A DNA stretch of 35,017 bases, taken from NCBI GenBank assembly GCA_014800815.1, contig JAAVFI010000053.1:1-35017 (forward strand), given 5' to 3'. A program made the translations under genes and the position numbers. The notes beneath the pieces were generated by a model. It saw only the letters and a list, made by a program, of their open reading frames with translations. It did not search any database and had not been told where the DNA came from. Source of the stretch: Bacteroidales bacterium (GTDB lineage Bacteria; Bacteroidota; Bacteroidia; Bacteroidales; Muribaculaceae). Below are positions 8,501 to 15,648 of this stretch, in pieces. How positions within the stretch are numbered: the first letter of the stretch is position 1; the number at the start of each line of letters is the position of its first letter.

Positions 8501-9143
8501 CGCCGGCGACCTCAAATATCTTGACCTTGACGGCGACGGTAAGATTCTCCCGACTCAGACAAGCGAAGATATCAAGGATATGGTCAAGATCGGCAACGCC
8601 CTACCCCGCTATACCTATTCATTCCGTCTGTCCGCCCAATACTTCGGGTTCGACCTTTCAGCCTTCTTCCAGGGTGTAGGACACCAGGATTGGTATCCGG
8701 GTCACGAGACTCAGCTCTATTGGGGCCCCTACTCCCGTCCTTATATATCGTTCCTTCCGAAGGACTTCCTCAAAGACGTCTGGAGCGTAGATAATCCTGA
8801 TGCCAAATTCCCACGCCCCCGCGGCTATGTGGCAATGAACAACGACCGCGAGCTCTCGCGCATCAACGACCGATATCTTGAAAATGTAGCTTACCTCCGT
8901 CTGAAAAACCTGACAATTGGCTACACCTTACCGCGAAAATGGCTGAATGCCATTCATTTCACCAACCTGCGTGTATATTTCAGCGGTGAAAACCTGTTCT
9001 ACTGCACTCCTCTGCGCTCACGCTATATCGACCCCGAGCAGGCCGGTGCCACAACTACCTGGCGCTATACCACCGACACCAGCGTACGCGCAAGCTACCC
9101 CTATTATAAGCTGTACACCTTCGGTCTGCAGGCTACTTTCTGA
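5580..9143 (+). CDS. SusC-like TonB-dependent outer-membrane transporter with STN domain
   Basis: 1187 aa. A signal sequence (about 1-36) is followed by an STN/secretin-TonB N-terminal domain (about 42-114), a carboxypeptidase-regulatory-like beta-sandwich (about 128-200, GTVTDTEGEPLIGVSV), a TonB-box-like segment EVVVVGYG (207-214), a plug (about 218-335, with LIDGVEGDINAVNPNDVES and RDASAAAIYGARAAFG) and a 22-strand type barrel ending in a terminal Phe. It imports oligosaccharides together with the SusD partner, powered by TonB-ExbBD. The STN domain is the part that in related systems touches a FecR anti-sigma factor, which fits the divergent sigma/FecR pair. An extracellular LDLDGDGKI loop may bind calcium. 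The susD gene follows after 37 nt. Confidence 0.97.
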   Translation: MNHNFKQKKWLTFNLPRCVVLMATLMVMLCSSAYASADDRNVTLDVSRAKMGNVLNSIGMQTGYSFFYSTEMLDDCGPVTIKVVDQPLDKVLNQLLPPHGLAYSINKKQIVLSKNNESSAKLKAGQEVTVTGTVTDTEGEPLIGVSVVNETNSKGVTTDLDGNYSIKVPVGATLIFSYVGCTSVKSKIVSDKPLDITMSLDDNLLSEVVVVGYGTQKKVNLTGAVSVIDGKDLEGRSANNMTQLLQGAVPNMNIKLSGGRPGEGGSINIRGVQTLSGSSSGMNPLTLIDGVEGDINAVNPNDVESISVLRDASAAAIYGARAAFGVILLTTKNGQKGKSSISYSGSYSFGAPTVSRDYETRGYYSAAINDMFFKSYAGINYTTYDDEDYYELWIRRNDKTENPERPWVMIKDGEYRYYGNTDWWHYLYDESRPTLDQNVSVQGGNEMINYYISGGYHSQDGVMAHNTDKFAKYDFRTKVSAAIAPWLRLSNNTSYHNQAYTYNLPVSVNSFIESADIHLLASDVPVNPDGTAVYMPSSHSGGYSLANGVTAAMLNGNNRSKDRNSTFSTTFEVQIDPIKHLNVTANYTYLTYNLWNQNRKSQFEYSKNPGEILTAELKGISENSLFRTNTESYYHAANAFATYDNGWNGNNVKATAGINYERRHYQYTSIYRDGMVNDKLDDFNLATGDIIELHGGQEAYSLFGFFCRANYDYKGRYLAEFSGRYDGSSRFRRNHRYAFFPSGSLGWRFSEEDFFKDIHQWWNNGKLRVSYGQLGNQAGVGYYDYIQTITTGSLISYTFDGVSNATSSSVSAPNAGDLTWEKVITYNIGLDLGFLNNRLSFTGDMYIRDTNDMLCASQDLPGVYGASAPKMNAANLRTKGWEMSLEWKDGFNLGNDRFNYQIMVALADNTSKVRKYYNPQKILGTPYEGQELGEIWGFKTDGYFATDEEAANYQVDQAYVNNLLNGAALDPGLHAGDLKYLDLDGDGKILPTQTSEDIKDMVKIGNALPRYTYSFRLSAQYFGFDLSAFFQGVGHQDWYPGHETQLYWGPYSRPYISFLPKDFLKDVWSVDNPDAKFPRPRGYVAMNNDRELSRINDRYLENVAYLRLKNLTIGYTLPRKWLNAIHFTNLRVYFSGENLFYCTPLRSRYIDPEQAGATTTWRYTTDTSVRASYPYYKLYTFGLQATF

Positions 9144-9180
9144 GATTTACCTATCAACTACCAATCAGCCCACAAAAGCA

Positions 9181-10923
9181 ATGAAAGCTTTCAAATACTC
9201 GCTGCTGCTCCTGACGTGCATGTGTTTACTCAGCTCGTGCGACGATATAATCGACGAGATGCCGGAGGACAAAACCACTCCCGAAAGTTACTTTAACACG
9301 GAGAGCGACCTTGAGCAGTACACCAATAAATTCTACACCAACGGCCTCCACATGTCAAGCCTCTATGAGGACCGTGGAGATATCATGATTCCCCAGTATA
9401 CCGACGATGCTATCTTCGGCAAACGTATCATCCCCGAATCCGGCGGTGGCTGGAACTGGAGTGCTCTACGCGACATCAATTTCTACCTTGCGCACTCAGA
9501 GCAGTGCAGCAATACTCAAGCTCGCGCCCGCTACGACGGTGTGGCACGCCTCTTCCGCGCCATATTCTACTATGAAAAAGTGGCCAACTTCGGCGATGTG
9601 CCCTGGTACGACAAAGCTCTTGACAGCAACGATCCCGATCTGTATAAGCCCCGCGACTCCCGCGAATTGGTGATGCAGAACATTATGGCCGACCTTGACT
9701 ATGCCATAGAGAATCTGCCGGCATCACGCAACACATACGTGGTCAACCGTTACACAGCCCTCGGCTTCAAATCGCGCATAGCTCTTTTTGAAGGCACATG
9801 GCGTAAGTACCATGGTCTGGACGACTATGAGAAGTATCTTCAACTCTGTGTGTCCGCTTCCGACCGTCTTATGAACGAGGGCGGCTATTCAATCGCCAAA
9901 GATGGTGTTGAACCGTACTTCGAGTTGTTCAACAAGGAACGAGCCAACTCAAATGAAGTTATTTTATCGCGTCGCATGAATACATCATTGGGTATTTTCC
10001 ACCAGGCAAACGCGTGGATATTTTCGCCCGGACAAGGTGGACGCGGATACACAATTCGCTTGGCCCAGGCCTATCTGATGAAGGACGGAACCTACTTTTC
10101 CTCACAAGACGGCTATCAGTATATGACACTGATGGAGGAATTCATAGACCGCGACCCCCGTATGGCGCAGACCATTACTTGCCCCGGTACATACCGCGAC
10201 AACCAGCTCCTCACACCCAATTTCTCGGTTAACAAAACCGGCTATCAGCCTCGCAAATGGGACGGTGGCAAGAAATATGACAGTGATTTCCACAATGGAA
10301 ACGACCTTCACATTATGCGCTATCCTGAAATTCTTCTGAACTATGCCGAAGCTAAGGCTGAACTGGGCACTCTCACTCAGGACGACATTGACCGCACAAT
10401 TAAACTCATCCGAGATCGCGTGTCAATGCCTAACCTCAGCATGGAGTATGCCAACAGCAACCCGGACCCCTGGATGGAGGCCGCACTCACAGGTTGGACA
10501 AACGTAGAAGGTCCCAACAAGGGAGTGATTCTCGAAATTCGCCGCGAGCGCACTATTGAATTGGTGCAGGAAGGATTACGCTGGTTCGACATCATGCGCT
10601 GGAAAGGCGGCTCAGCATTCCTCCAGCCCAGTCTGGGAGCATACTTCCCTGCCGCCGGTGAATATGATACCGACGGAGACGGAACCAACGATGTGCTTCT
10701 CTACACCGGCTCGGCACCCTCCTCTTCCTGCCGATACAAATTCTCACTTGAGGCAGACCTTGACCGCGACGAAGCTACCGGCCGCCTGAGGATGCACGGG
10801 TTAATTCCTCGCAACTGGGACGAAAACCGCGACTATCTCGCGCCAATTCCCTCAAAGGAACGCCGACTCACCAATGGAGCTCTCACACAGAATCCCGGTT
10901 GGGACGATGGTCTCGAATTTTAA
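9181..10923 (+). CDS. SusD/RagB family surface glycan-binding lipoprotein
   Basis: 580 aa from the ATG at 9181; the frame stays open further upstream inside susC, but only this start gives a lipoprotein signal (LLSSC, lipidated Cys20, then DDIIDE, an export-like acidic stretch). Features of the fold: the GDVPWYDKAL region (138-147), YPEILLNYAEAKAELG in the TPR-like part (381-396), RRERTIELVQEGLRWFDIMRW (454-474) and the closing APIPSKE…LTQNPGW (554-574). It caps the SusC barrel from outside and binds the glycan. A DTDGDGTND loop (496-504) looks like a calcium-binding insertion near the C-terminus. Confidence 0.97.
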   Translation: MKAFKYSLLLLTCMCLLSSCDDIIDEMPEDKTTPESYFNTESDLEQYTNKFYTNGLHMSSLYEDRGDIMIPQYTDDAIFGKRIIPESGGGWNWSALRDINFYLAHSEQCSNTQARARYDGVARLFRAIFYYEKVANFGDVPWYDKALDSNDPDLYKPRDSRELVMQNIMADLDYAIENLPASRNTYVVNRYTALGFKSRIALFEGTWRKYHGLDDYEKYLQLCVSASDRLMNEGGYSIAKDGVEPYFELFNKERANSNEVILSRRMNTSLGIFHQANAWIFSPGQGGRGYTIRLAQAYLMKDGTYFSSQDGYQYMTLMEEFIDRDPRMAQTITCPGTYRDNQLLTPNFSVNKTGYQPRKWDGGKKYDSDFHNGNDLHIMRYPEILLNYAEAKAELGTLTQDDIDRTIKLIRDRVSMPNLSMEYANSNPDPWMEAALTGWTNVEGPNKGVILEIRRERTIELVQEGLRWFDIMRWKGGSAFLQPSLGAYFPAAGEYDTDGDGTNDVLLYTGSAPSSSCRYKFSLEADLDRDEATGRLRMHGLIPRNWDENRDYLAPIPSKERRLTNGALTQNPGWDDGLEF

Positions 10924-10932
10924 TCAGATACA

Positions 10933-12759
10933 ATGATGAAAACTACCAATTACATATATGCCGCAATAGCCGCAGTATGCCTGAGTGCATGCTCGGACCG
11001 TGTCGACAACTCGTACTTCGATGCATATCTCGACGAGGGCTATAATACCGTGCGCTACTGGAATCCGGACTCGCTCGCCTTTACCCGCATTGAATGGCAC
11101 GAGACAAATCTTGGCGACGGAGCAACCTTCGCCACCGGAAACGTCGACTTATGGGACTCTCCCCAATCGATATCCGTTATCAAATATACGCCGGCCACAC
11201 TCAACACCAAAGTGCGCAAAAACGATAAGCAAAGTCAGCTCGCAGATGCTGCTATGAAAGAAAGCGCCCTTTTTGCAGTGAACGGTGCAAATGCAGATTA
11301 CCTGCTGATTGACAACCAAGTAGTGAAAGTTGGTACCAATCTTGAAGGAAAGGCGCTCCTCGCTATTTCAGACGAAGAGCTCGTGGTACTTCCATGCCCG
11401 TCTGACATCAGCATTCTTGAAGGCCGATATTCCACGGCTATGGTGGCCGGCGACCTCATTGTGAACTACGGCAGCTCAACCATAAGTGACACCGGGGAGG
11501 GCGAACGAACCGCGCGCACAATCATTGGCACCGATAGACGCGGCAATGCGGTGATCATGCTTATGAACAAGAGAGCCGGTGAGGCCGAAGGTGTAACCCT
11601 CGGAGAGGCAGCATTTATTGCTCGCGTCTATGGTCTGCAATATGCCATGGCACTTGATAGCGACAATGCCGCAACCATCTGGACCCGACAGCAGGGAAGT
11701 GTGAACGTGCCCGGCGGTGCTGTGACCGACAATTTCATCTGTGTATGCAAAATGGAACTCTTTGCAGCAGGTTCCGGCGAAGAAGATTCTCCCTATATCA
11801 TTCGCACACGCCGTCAGCTCCAGAACGCAAAGGCGGTAATGACAGAGGACAAAATGACATATTTCCGTCTGGAAAGCGATATCGACATGCAGGGGGTAAG
11901 CAATTGGGAACCCCTCAATACATCCACCTGTCAGATAGATTTCGACGGTAACGGTCACACCATCATAAATTTCAGCTGTTCCTACGGACCAAATCCTTCA
12001 ATGTTCGGTATCCTCTTGGGTAAAGTCAGCAAACTTCGTCTTGAAAATGCTACCATCACAGACAATGAAACCGGTATTTCAGGTATTCTTTGCTCATATC
12101 TTGGCAACAGGGCACAATTCAAGAGTCTTGTAGAAGAGGTATATGTCAGCGGCAATCTGAATATCAATGTCCCGGGTTGGGGTGGCGACGATATCGACCC
12201 CCACGGAGCTATCGCAGGCCGAGTATATTTCTCAACCGTCCGCAACTGTTACGCTGATATCAAGATCACTCGACCGGATTCCTGGGGCAACTGCGGTATT
12301 GGCGGTATAGTCGGGGACGTAGCTCAGGGAGCTGCCGTAGAATACTGCTACGCTACAGGTGAAATCGAAGCCGGCACAGGCAACGCCGGTGCAATCGTAG
12401 GCCGCGGTCTGGACTGGAACGAATGTAAAACCGACCATTACCGTGTGGACAATAATATCGGATGGATGAACCGCATCCATGGAGGCTCTGCTTCCGGACG
12501 CGTTGCCGGCCGTATGCTCCTTTTCCGCAACTGCAACAAGGATGCAGGTGAATACAACGGCACCGTTGGCACCAATTACGGTTGGACCGGCACCGACTTG
12601 TGTGGTAGTGAGTACGATGAAATCTCACATCCCGACGATGGTGCACGCAACTGCCTTGACGCTGACAATATCATTGACGCTGCAAAAGCCTTGGGCTGGA
12701 GTAGCAGAGTATGGGATTTAGGAGGTGATTTCCCTCGCTTCTTATGGGAAAATGAATGA
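10933..12759 (+). CDS. Surface-type lipoprotein: degenerate phosphodiester-glycosidase-like domain fused to GLUG/beta-helix-like domain
   Basis: 608 aa; lipobox LSAC with Cys20. Residues about 45-275 follow the NAGPA (phosphodiester glycosidase) pattern of the two downstream genes: SALFAVNGA (111-119) versus GIAAVNAGL, RTIIGTDRRGNAVIMLMNKR (195-214) versus RTIVALTEDRDLLLFTFDGR, and GVTLGEAAFIA (220-230) versus GINMAEAARFIA. The DGGGSTTM signature is replaced by LDSDNAATI (241-249), and FDGR by MNKR, so the domain is probably inactive and may bind ligand. Residues about 280-608 are a repetitive Gly/Asn-rich domain with GLUG-like segments (GAIAGRVYFSTVRNCY, GGIVGDVAQGAAVEYCYATG), probably a parallel beta-helix. 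It begins 9 nt after susD, the usual place of a surface glycan-binding protein. Assignment of the N-terminal half is by alignment to neighbours in this window. Confidence 0.75.
   Translation: MMKTTNYIYAAIAAVCLSACSDRVDNSYFDAYLDEGYNTVRYWNPDSLAFTRIEWHETNLGDGATFATGNVDLWDSPQSISVIKYTPATLNTKVRKNDKQSQLADAAMKESALFAVNGANADYLLIDNQVVKVGTNLEGKALLAISDEELVVLPCPSDISILEGRYSTAMVAGDLIVNYGSSTISDTGEGERTARTIIGTDRRGNAVIMLMNKRAGEAEGVTLGEAAFIARVYGLQYAMALDSDNAATIWTRQQGSVNVPGGAVTDNFICVCKMELFAAGSGEEDSPYIIRTRRQLQNAKAVMTEDKMTYFRLESDIDMQGVSNWEPLNTSTCQIDFDGNGHTIINFSCSYGPNPSMFGILLGKVSKLRLENATITDNETGISGILCSYLGNRAQFKSLVEEVYVSGNLNINVPGWGGDDIDPHGAIAGRVYFSTVRNCYADIKITRPDSWGNCGIGGIVGDVAQGAAVEYCYATGEIEAGTGNAGAIVGRGLDWNECKTDHYRVDNNIGWMNRIHGGSASGRVAGRMLLFRNCNKDAGEYNGTVGTNYGWTGTDLCGSEYDEISHPDDGARNCLDADNIIDAAKALGWSSRVWDLGGDFPRFLWENE
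12061..12756 (+). repeat. Duplicated C-terminal module, copy 1
   Basis: Encodes residues 377-608 of the lipoprotein at 10933-12759. It aligns without any gap to residues 391-620 of the lipoprotein at 13700-15562. A hand count gives about 193 identical residues of 230 (about 84%). Many codons differ silently, for example 3 of 12 codons across GRVYFSTVRNCY, so this is not a very recent copy. Confidence 0.85.
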
Positions 12760-12803
12760 AACATCTAACTTTAAATTAGTACCAATTAATCAACTTTTAC
12801 ATT

Positions 12804-13682
12804 ATGAAAAAATCGATTTTCGCTGTCTTGGTTCTACCTATGATAGCTGCATCCTGCTCAGATCGGGAATGCGAACCGATAGCCACCGGAGATTTCACCA
12901 TGACGGTGAATGCCCGTGTTGCAAATCCTTCCTCTCGTGCCGGCTACACCATTGAAAACTTAACCGAATTTGCACTGATAGTGGACAATGCTTCAGCTCC
13001 GAGCTTCAATATCAACACGAAAATAGTTCACGGCACCGACGGTTGGAACTCTTTCGACGGAGCACCCCTGCTGTGGGACAACGGCCTCAACTCAGTGGAT
13101 GTAATCGCTTTCGCACCCTACCGCGACAATGTGACGATGACCACCAACAACCTCTCCATCGAAGCGCTTGCAGACCAAAGCACCGAAGATGCTGTCCTCG
13201 CTTCGGATTTCCTTCTTATGCCCAAGACTTCGGTTAAGCCGACAGCAAGCGACAAGAATCTCAACGTTGTTCTTGCCCATAAGCTGGCAAAACTCGTAAT
13301 CATAGTGAAAGGTGCAAAAGAAGAAATCAATGATTTGAAAATCAACGGTCTCAAACTTAAAGGTACCTTAGATCTCTCTGCAGCAGAATCTCCTGTAACC
13401 CTTATCGAAGAAACAGCTGCTGTTGTACCCTTCAACAATGACGGTGCTTTCGAGGCCATAGTCATGCCTCAGGATCTCGACAACAACTTCTCTATCACCT
13501 TCAAAGACGGTGACGAAATGTACCGCTGGACTTATACCGGAACAGGTTCGTTAGAGGGTGGCCGATTCTACACCGTTGCACTTGAGATCAATAAACCGAA
13601 TCAGGTGCAGCTCGCCGACGACATCACTATCGGTAGCTGGAACAGCAATAACGAATCCACTTACACTAAATTCGAAGAATAA
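12804..13682 (+). CDS. Fimbrillin-like (Mfa-like) lipoprotein
   Basis: 292 aa. Lipoprotein signal MKKSIFAVLVLPMIAASC, with Cys18. The body has features of fimbrillin family proteins: VNARVANPSSRAGYTIENLTEFAL after the signal, LNVVLAHKLAKLVIIVK in the middle, and a C-terminal GGRFYTVALEINK with a WNSNNE ending. Fimbrillins of this type have two transthyretin-like beta domains. Here it sits between two PUL lipoproteins, so a role as a surface glycan-binding protein is more likely than a fimbrial subunit, but that is inferred from position. It starts 44 nt after the previous gene and 17 nt before the next. It has no visible enzymatic motif. Confidence 0.75.
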   Translation: MKKSIFAVLVLPMIAASCSDRECEPIATGDFTMTVNARVANPSSRAGYTIENLTEFALIVDNASAPSFNINTKIVHGTDGWNSFDGAPLLWDNGLNSVDVIAFAPYRDNVTMTTNNLSIEALADQSTEDAVLASDFLLMPKTSVKPTASDKNLNVVLAHKLAKLVIIVKGAKEEINDLKINGLKLKGTLDLSAAESPVTLIEETAAVVPFNNDGAFEAIVMPQDLDNNFSITFKDGDEMYRWTYTGTGSLEGGRFYTVALEINKPNQVQLADDITIGSWNSNNESTYTKFEE

Positions 13683-13699
13683 TCTAAGATTCTGAAAAC

Positions 13700-15562
13700 A
13701 TGAAAAATATCATAAAAATAATGAGCGCAGCCGCCTGTGTGGCATCCGTGGCTTCCTGCTCATCAACTGAAGAGCCCATCATCCCCACCAGCGAGAGCAA
13801 TGCCGTTCGCCTGGAGGCTTCAATTTCGTCGAAAGACATTTTCGGCCGTTCAAACCCTGTTGCTTCTGACGAACAGCAAGGCAAGTTCAATGAAGGCGAC
13901 GCAATTGCCCTTACTCAGATAGAAGGCGATATCTTCGGCGAACCCGTGAAGTACACGCTCTCTAACGGTACCTGGACTGCCGGAGGAAACATGGTTTTTG
14001 ACCACTTCCCTACAATCTTCCGCGCAACTTACCCCGGCACCGCCAACTACAATAATTTCGCTCTGCCCACCGACCAGTCAACCCCGGAAGGCATAGCTTC
14101 TGCCGACTATATGCGCAAGGAAATCGCACTCGAATCCGAACCCGCCGACAGCAAGCTTACTCTGGTCATGGAGCGCCAGATGGCCCGTATCGTAGTAGAA
14201 CTGACCAGCATCGATCCCAACTGTGGCGGCATCAACACATTCAGTGTAGTGTCCCCATATGCCGGATGTCCTGCTGAAAATGCATTGGCAACACCCGTAA
14301 GCGCTTACTGCGGCAACGGCGTATACTATGCGCTTATCGTTCCCGGCGCAGCCAACAGTGGCGAGGACTTCCTTGTGCTCACCACCGGAAACGGTCGCAC
14401 CCTCAAGGTCAAAGGTATTCCCGAGACTGCAGCAGGCTACAGCTACTCCTTCAAGGCTGCTGTCGATGCGCAGCAGATCATGATTGTCGGCGAACCCACC
14501 GTCACCCCCTGGACTGATGGCGGCGTGATTGACGGCAATATCGAAACTGTTACCTACTTTGACGGCGGCAACGGCACCGCTGCTGCACCTTATCTCATCT
14601 CCTCTGCCACCCAGCTGGATAACATGCACAAGATTATCGTAAACGAAGACGGCGCTAACGGAGAGTTCCATTTCCGCCTTACCGCCGACATCGATATGGC
14701 AGAAGTCACCGGTTGGACACCCCTCAACACCACCGGTAATCGAATCTACTTCGACGGCGACGGCCACACCATCAGTAACTTCAGCTGCGATAAGACCGCG
14801 AATCCTTCGTTCTTCGGTATTCTGCTCGGAAAGGTATCCAAAGTACGCTTTGTCAACGCCACTATCGACGATAACGAAACCGGTATCAGCGGTATTATCT
14901 GCTCTTACCTCGGCAACAACAGCGGATTCCAAAGCCTCATTGAAGAAGTATATGTCAGCGGTACGCTTAATATAAATGCTCCGGGCTGGGGCGGCGATGA
15001 TATGGACCCGCACGGAGCTCTCGCAGGCCGTGTATATTTCTCAACCGTACGCAACTGCTACGGTGATATCAAAATCACCCGTCAGGATTCTTGGGGCAAC
15101 TGTGGTATCGGCGGCTTAGTCGGTGACATTGTTCAAGGTGCAGCTGTTGAAAACTGCTATGCAACAGGCGAAATTGAAGCCGGCACAGGCAACGCCGGTG
15201 CGATCGTAGGCCGCAGTCTGGACTGGAATGACTGTAAGACCAACCATTACCGCGTAGACAACAACATCGGCTGGATGACCCGTATTCATGGTGGTAGCGC
15301 CAGCGGTCGTGTAGCAGGTCGCATGTTGCTCTTCCGCAACTGCAATAAAGATGCCGGTGAATACAACGGAACTGTAGGCACCAATTACGGCTGGACCGAA
15401 ACCGATATGTGTGGCAGCGAATACAACGAAGCAACACATCCCGACGACGGCGCCCGTGCCGGACTCGATGCCGACAATATAATTGATGCAGCCAAGACCT
15501 TGGGCTGGGATGAATCCGTATGGAATCTCTCCGGTAATATGCCTCAATTTGTTTGGGAGTAA
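13700..15562 (+). CDS. Surface-type lipoprotein: fimbrillin-like N-terminal domain plus GLUG/beta-helix-like C-terminal domain
   Basis: 620 aa. Lipobox VASC with Cys20. Residues about 33-270 are fimbrillin-like (FNEGDAIALTQ, YTLSNGTWTAGGNMVF, LTLVMERQMARIVVELTSID, then a strand ending VTPWTDGG). Residues about 285-620 are a repetitive Gly-rich domain with GLUG-like segments (GALAGRVYFSTVRNCYGD, GGLVGDIVQGAAVENCYATG). The last 230 residues are about 84% identical to the lipoprotein at 10933, whose N-terminal half is unrelated. The likely role is a surface glycan-binding protein of the PUL, with the C-terminal module binding the same ligand or partner in both proteins. A strong stem-loop follows the stop codon. 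A long minus-strand frame inside this gene is a codon-bias shadow. Confidence 0.75.
   Translation: MKNIIKIMSAAACVASVASCSSTEEPIIPTSESNAVRLEASISSKDIFGRSNPVASDEQQGKFNEGDAIALTQIEGDIFGEPVKYTLSNGTWTAGGNMVFDHFPTIFRATYPGTANYNNFALPTDQSTPEGIASADYMRKEIALESEPADSKLTLVMERQMARIVVELTSIDPNCGGINTFSVVSPYAGCPAENALATPVSAYCGNGVYYALIVPGAANSGEDFLVLTTGNGRTLKVKGIPETAAGYSYSFKAAVDAQQIMIVGEPTVTPWTDGGVIDGNIETVTYFDGGNGTAAAPYLISSATQLDNMHKIIVNEDGANGEFHFRLTADIDMAEVTGWTPLNTTGNRIYFDGDGHTISNFSCDKTANPSFFGILLGKVSKVRFVNATIDDNETGISGIICSYLGNNSGFQSLIEEVYVSGTLNINAPGWGGDDMDPHGALAGRVYFSTVRNCYGDIKITRQDSWGNCGIGGLVGDIVQGAAVENCYATGEIEAGTGNAGAIVGRSLDWNDCKTNHYRVDNNIGWMTRIHGGSASGRVAGRMLLFRNCNKDAGEYNGTVGTNYGWTETDMCGSEYNEATHPDDGARAGLDADNIIDAAKTLGWDESVWNLSGNMPQFVWE
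14870..15559 (+). repeat. Duplicated C-terminal module, copy 2
   Basis: Encodes residues 391-620 of the lipoprotein at 13700-15562 and pairs with copy 1 at 12061-12756. Similarity is lower in the roughly 90 residues before this block, so identity rises sharply toward the C-terminus. Confidence 0.85.
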
Positions 15563-15580
15563 TTAAGTTTTTATACTAAT

Positions 15581-15629
15581 AAGGGGACAGATTCCGAGTG
15601 GACTCTGTCTGTACGAAATCTGTCCCCTT
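15581..15629 (+). other. Intra-operon stem-loop (possible attenuator or partial terminator)
   Basis: AAGGGGACAGATT (15581-15593) and AATCTGTCCCCTT (15617-15629) are perfect 13-bp complementary arms around 23 nt. GACAGA of the left arm can instead pair with TCTGTC at 15604-15609, giving a shorter alternative hairpin. Only a short U-run follows (TTTCATTC). It lies 18 nt after the surface-lipoprotein block and 19 nt before the first phosphodiester glycosidase gene. It may reduce expression of the enzyme genes or mark an mRNA processing site. Confidence 0.65.
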
Positions 15630-15648
15630 TCATTCAAAAATTCGATTT

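Noticed and set aside
8947-9180. Upstream extension of the susD frame
   Set aside because: It lies inside susC and would place the lipoprotein signal 78 residues into the protein. The ATG at 9181 is the start.
12766-12773. TAACTTTA as an internal promoter before the fimbrillin-like gene
   Set aside because: It matches the -7 element in seven of eight positions but there is no TTTG 19-21 nt upstream.
14078-15013. Long minus-strand open frame (about 311 codons) opposite the second fimbrillin/beta-helix lipoprotein
   Set aside because: It lies wholly inside a well-supported gene, has no recognisable motif, and comes from codon bias on the other strand. Similar minus-strand frames opposite the first lipoprotein, the alkaline phosphatase and argS were rejected for the same reason.
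10933-15562. The two GLUG-like lipoproteins as adhesins or toxins
   Set aside because: GLUG-type repeats occur in adhesins, but the location directly after susD and the absence of secretion partners or toxin motifs favour a glycan-binding role.
15598-15648. Upstream start for the first NAGPA gene
   Set aside because: It lies within the stem-loop and would put a charged stretch before the lipoprotein signal; the ATG at 15649 fits.
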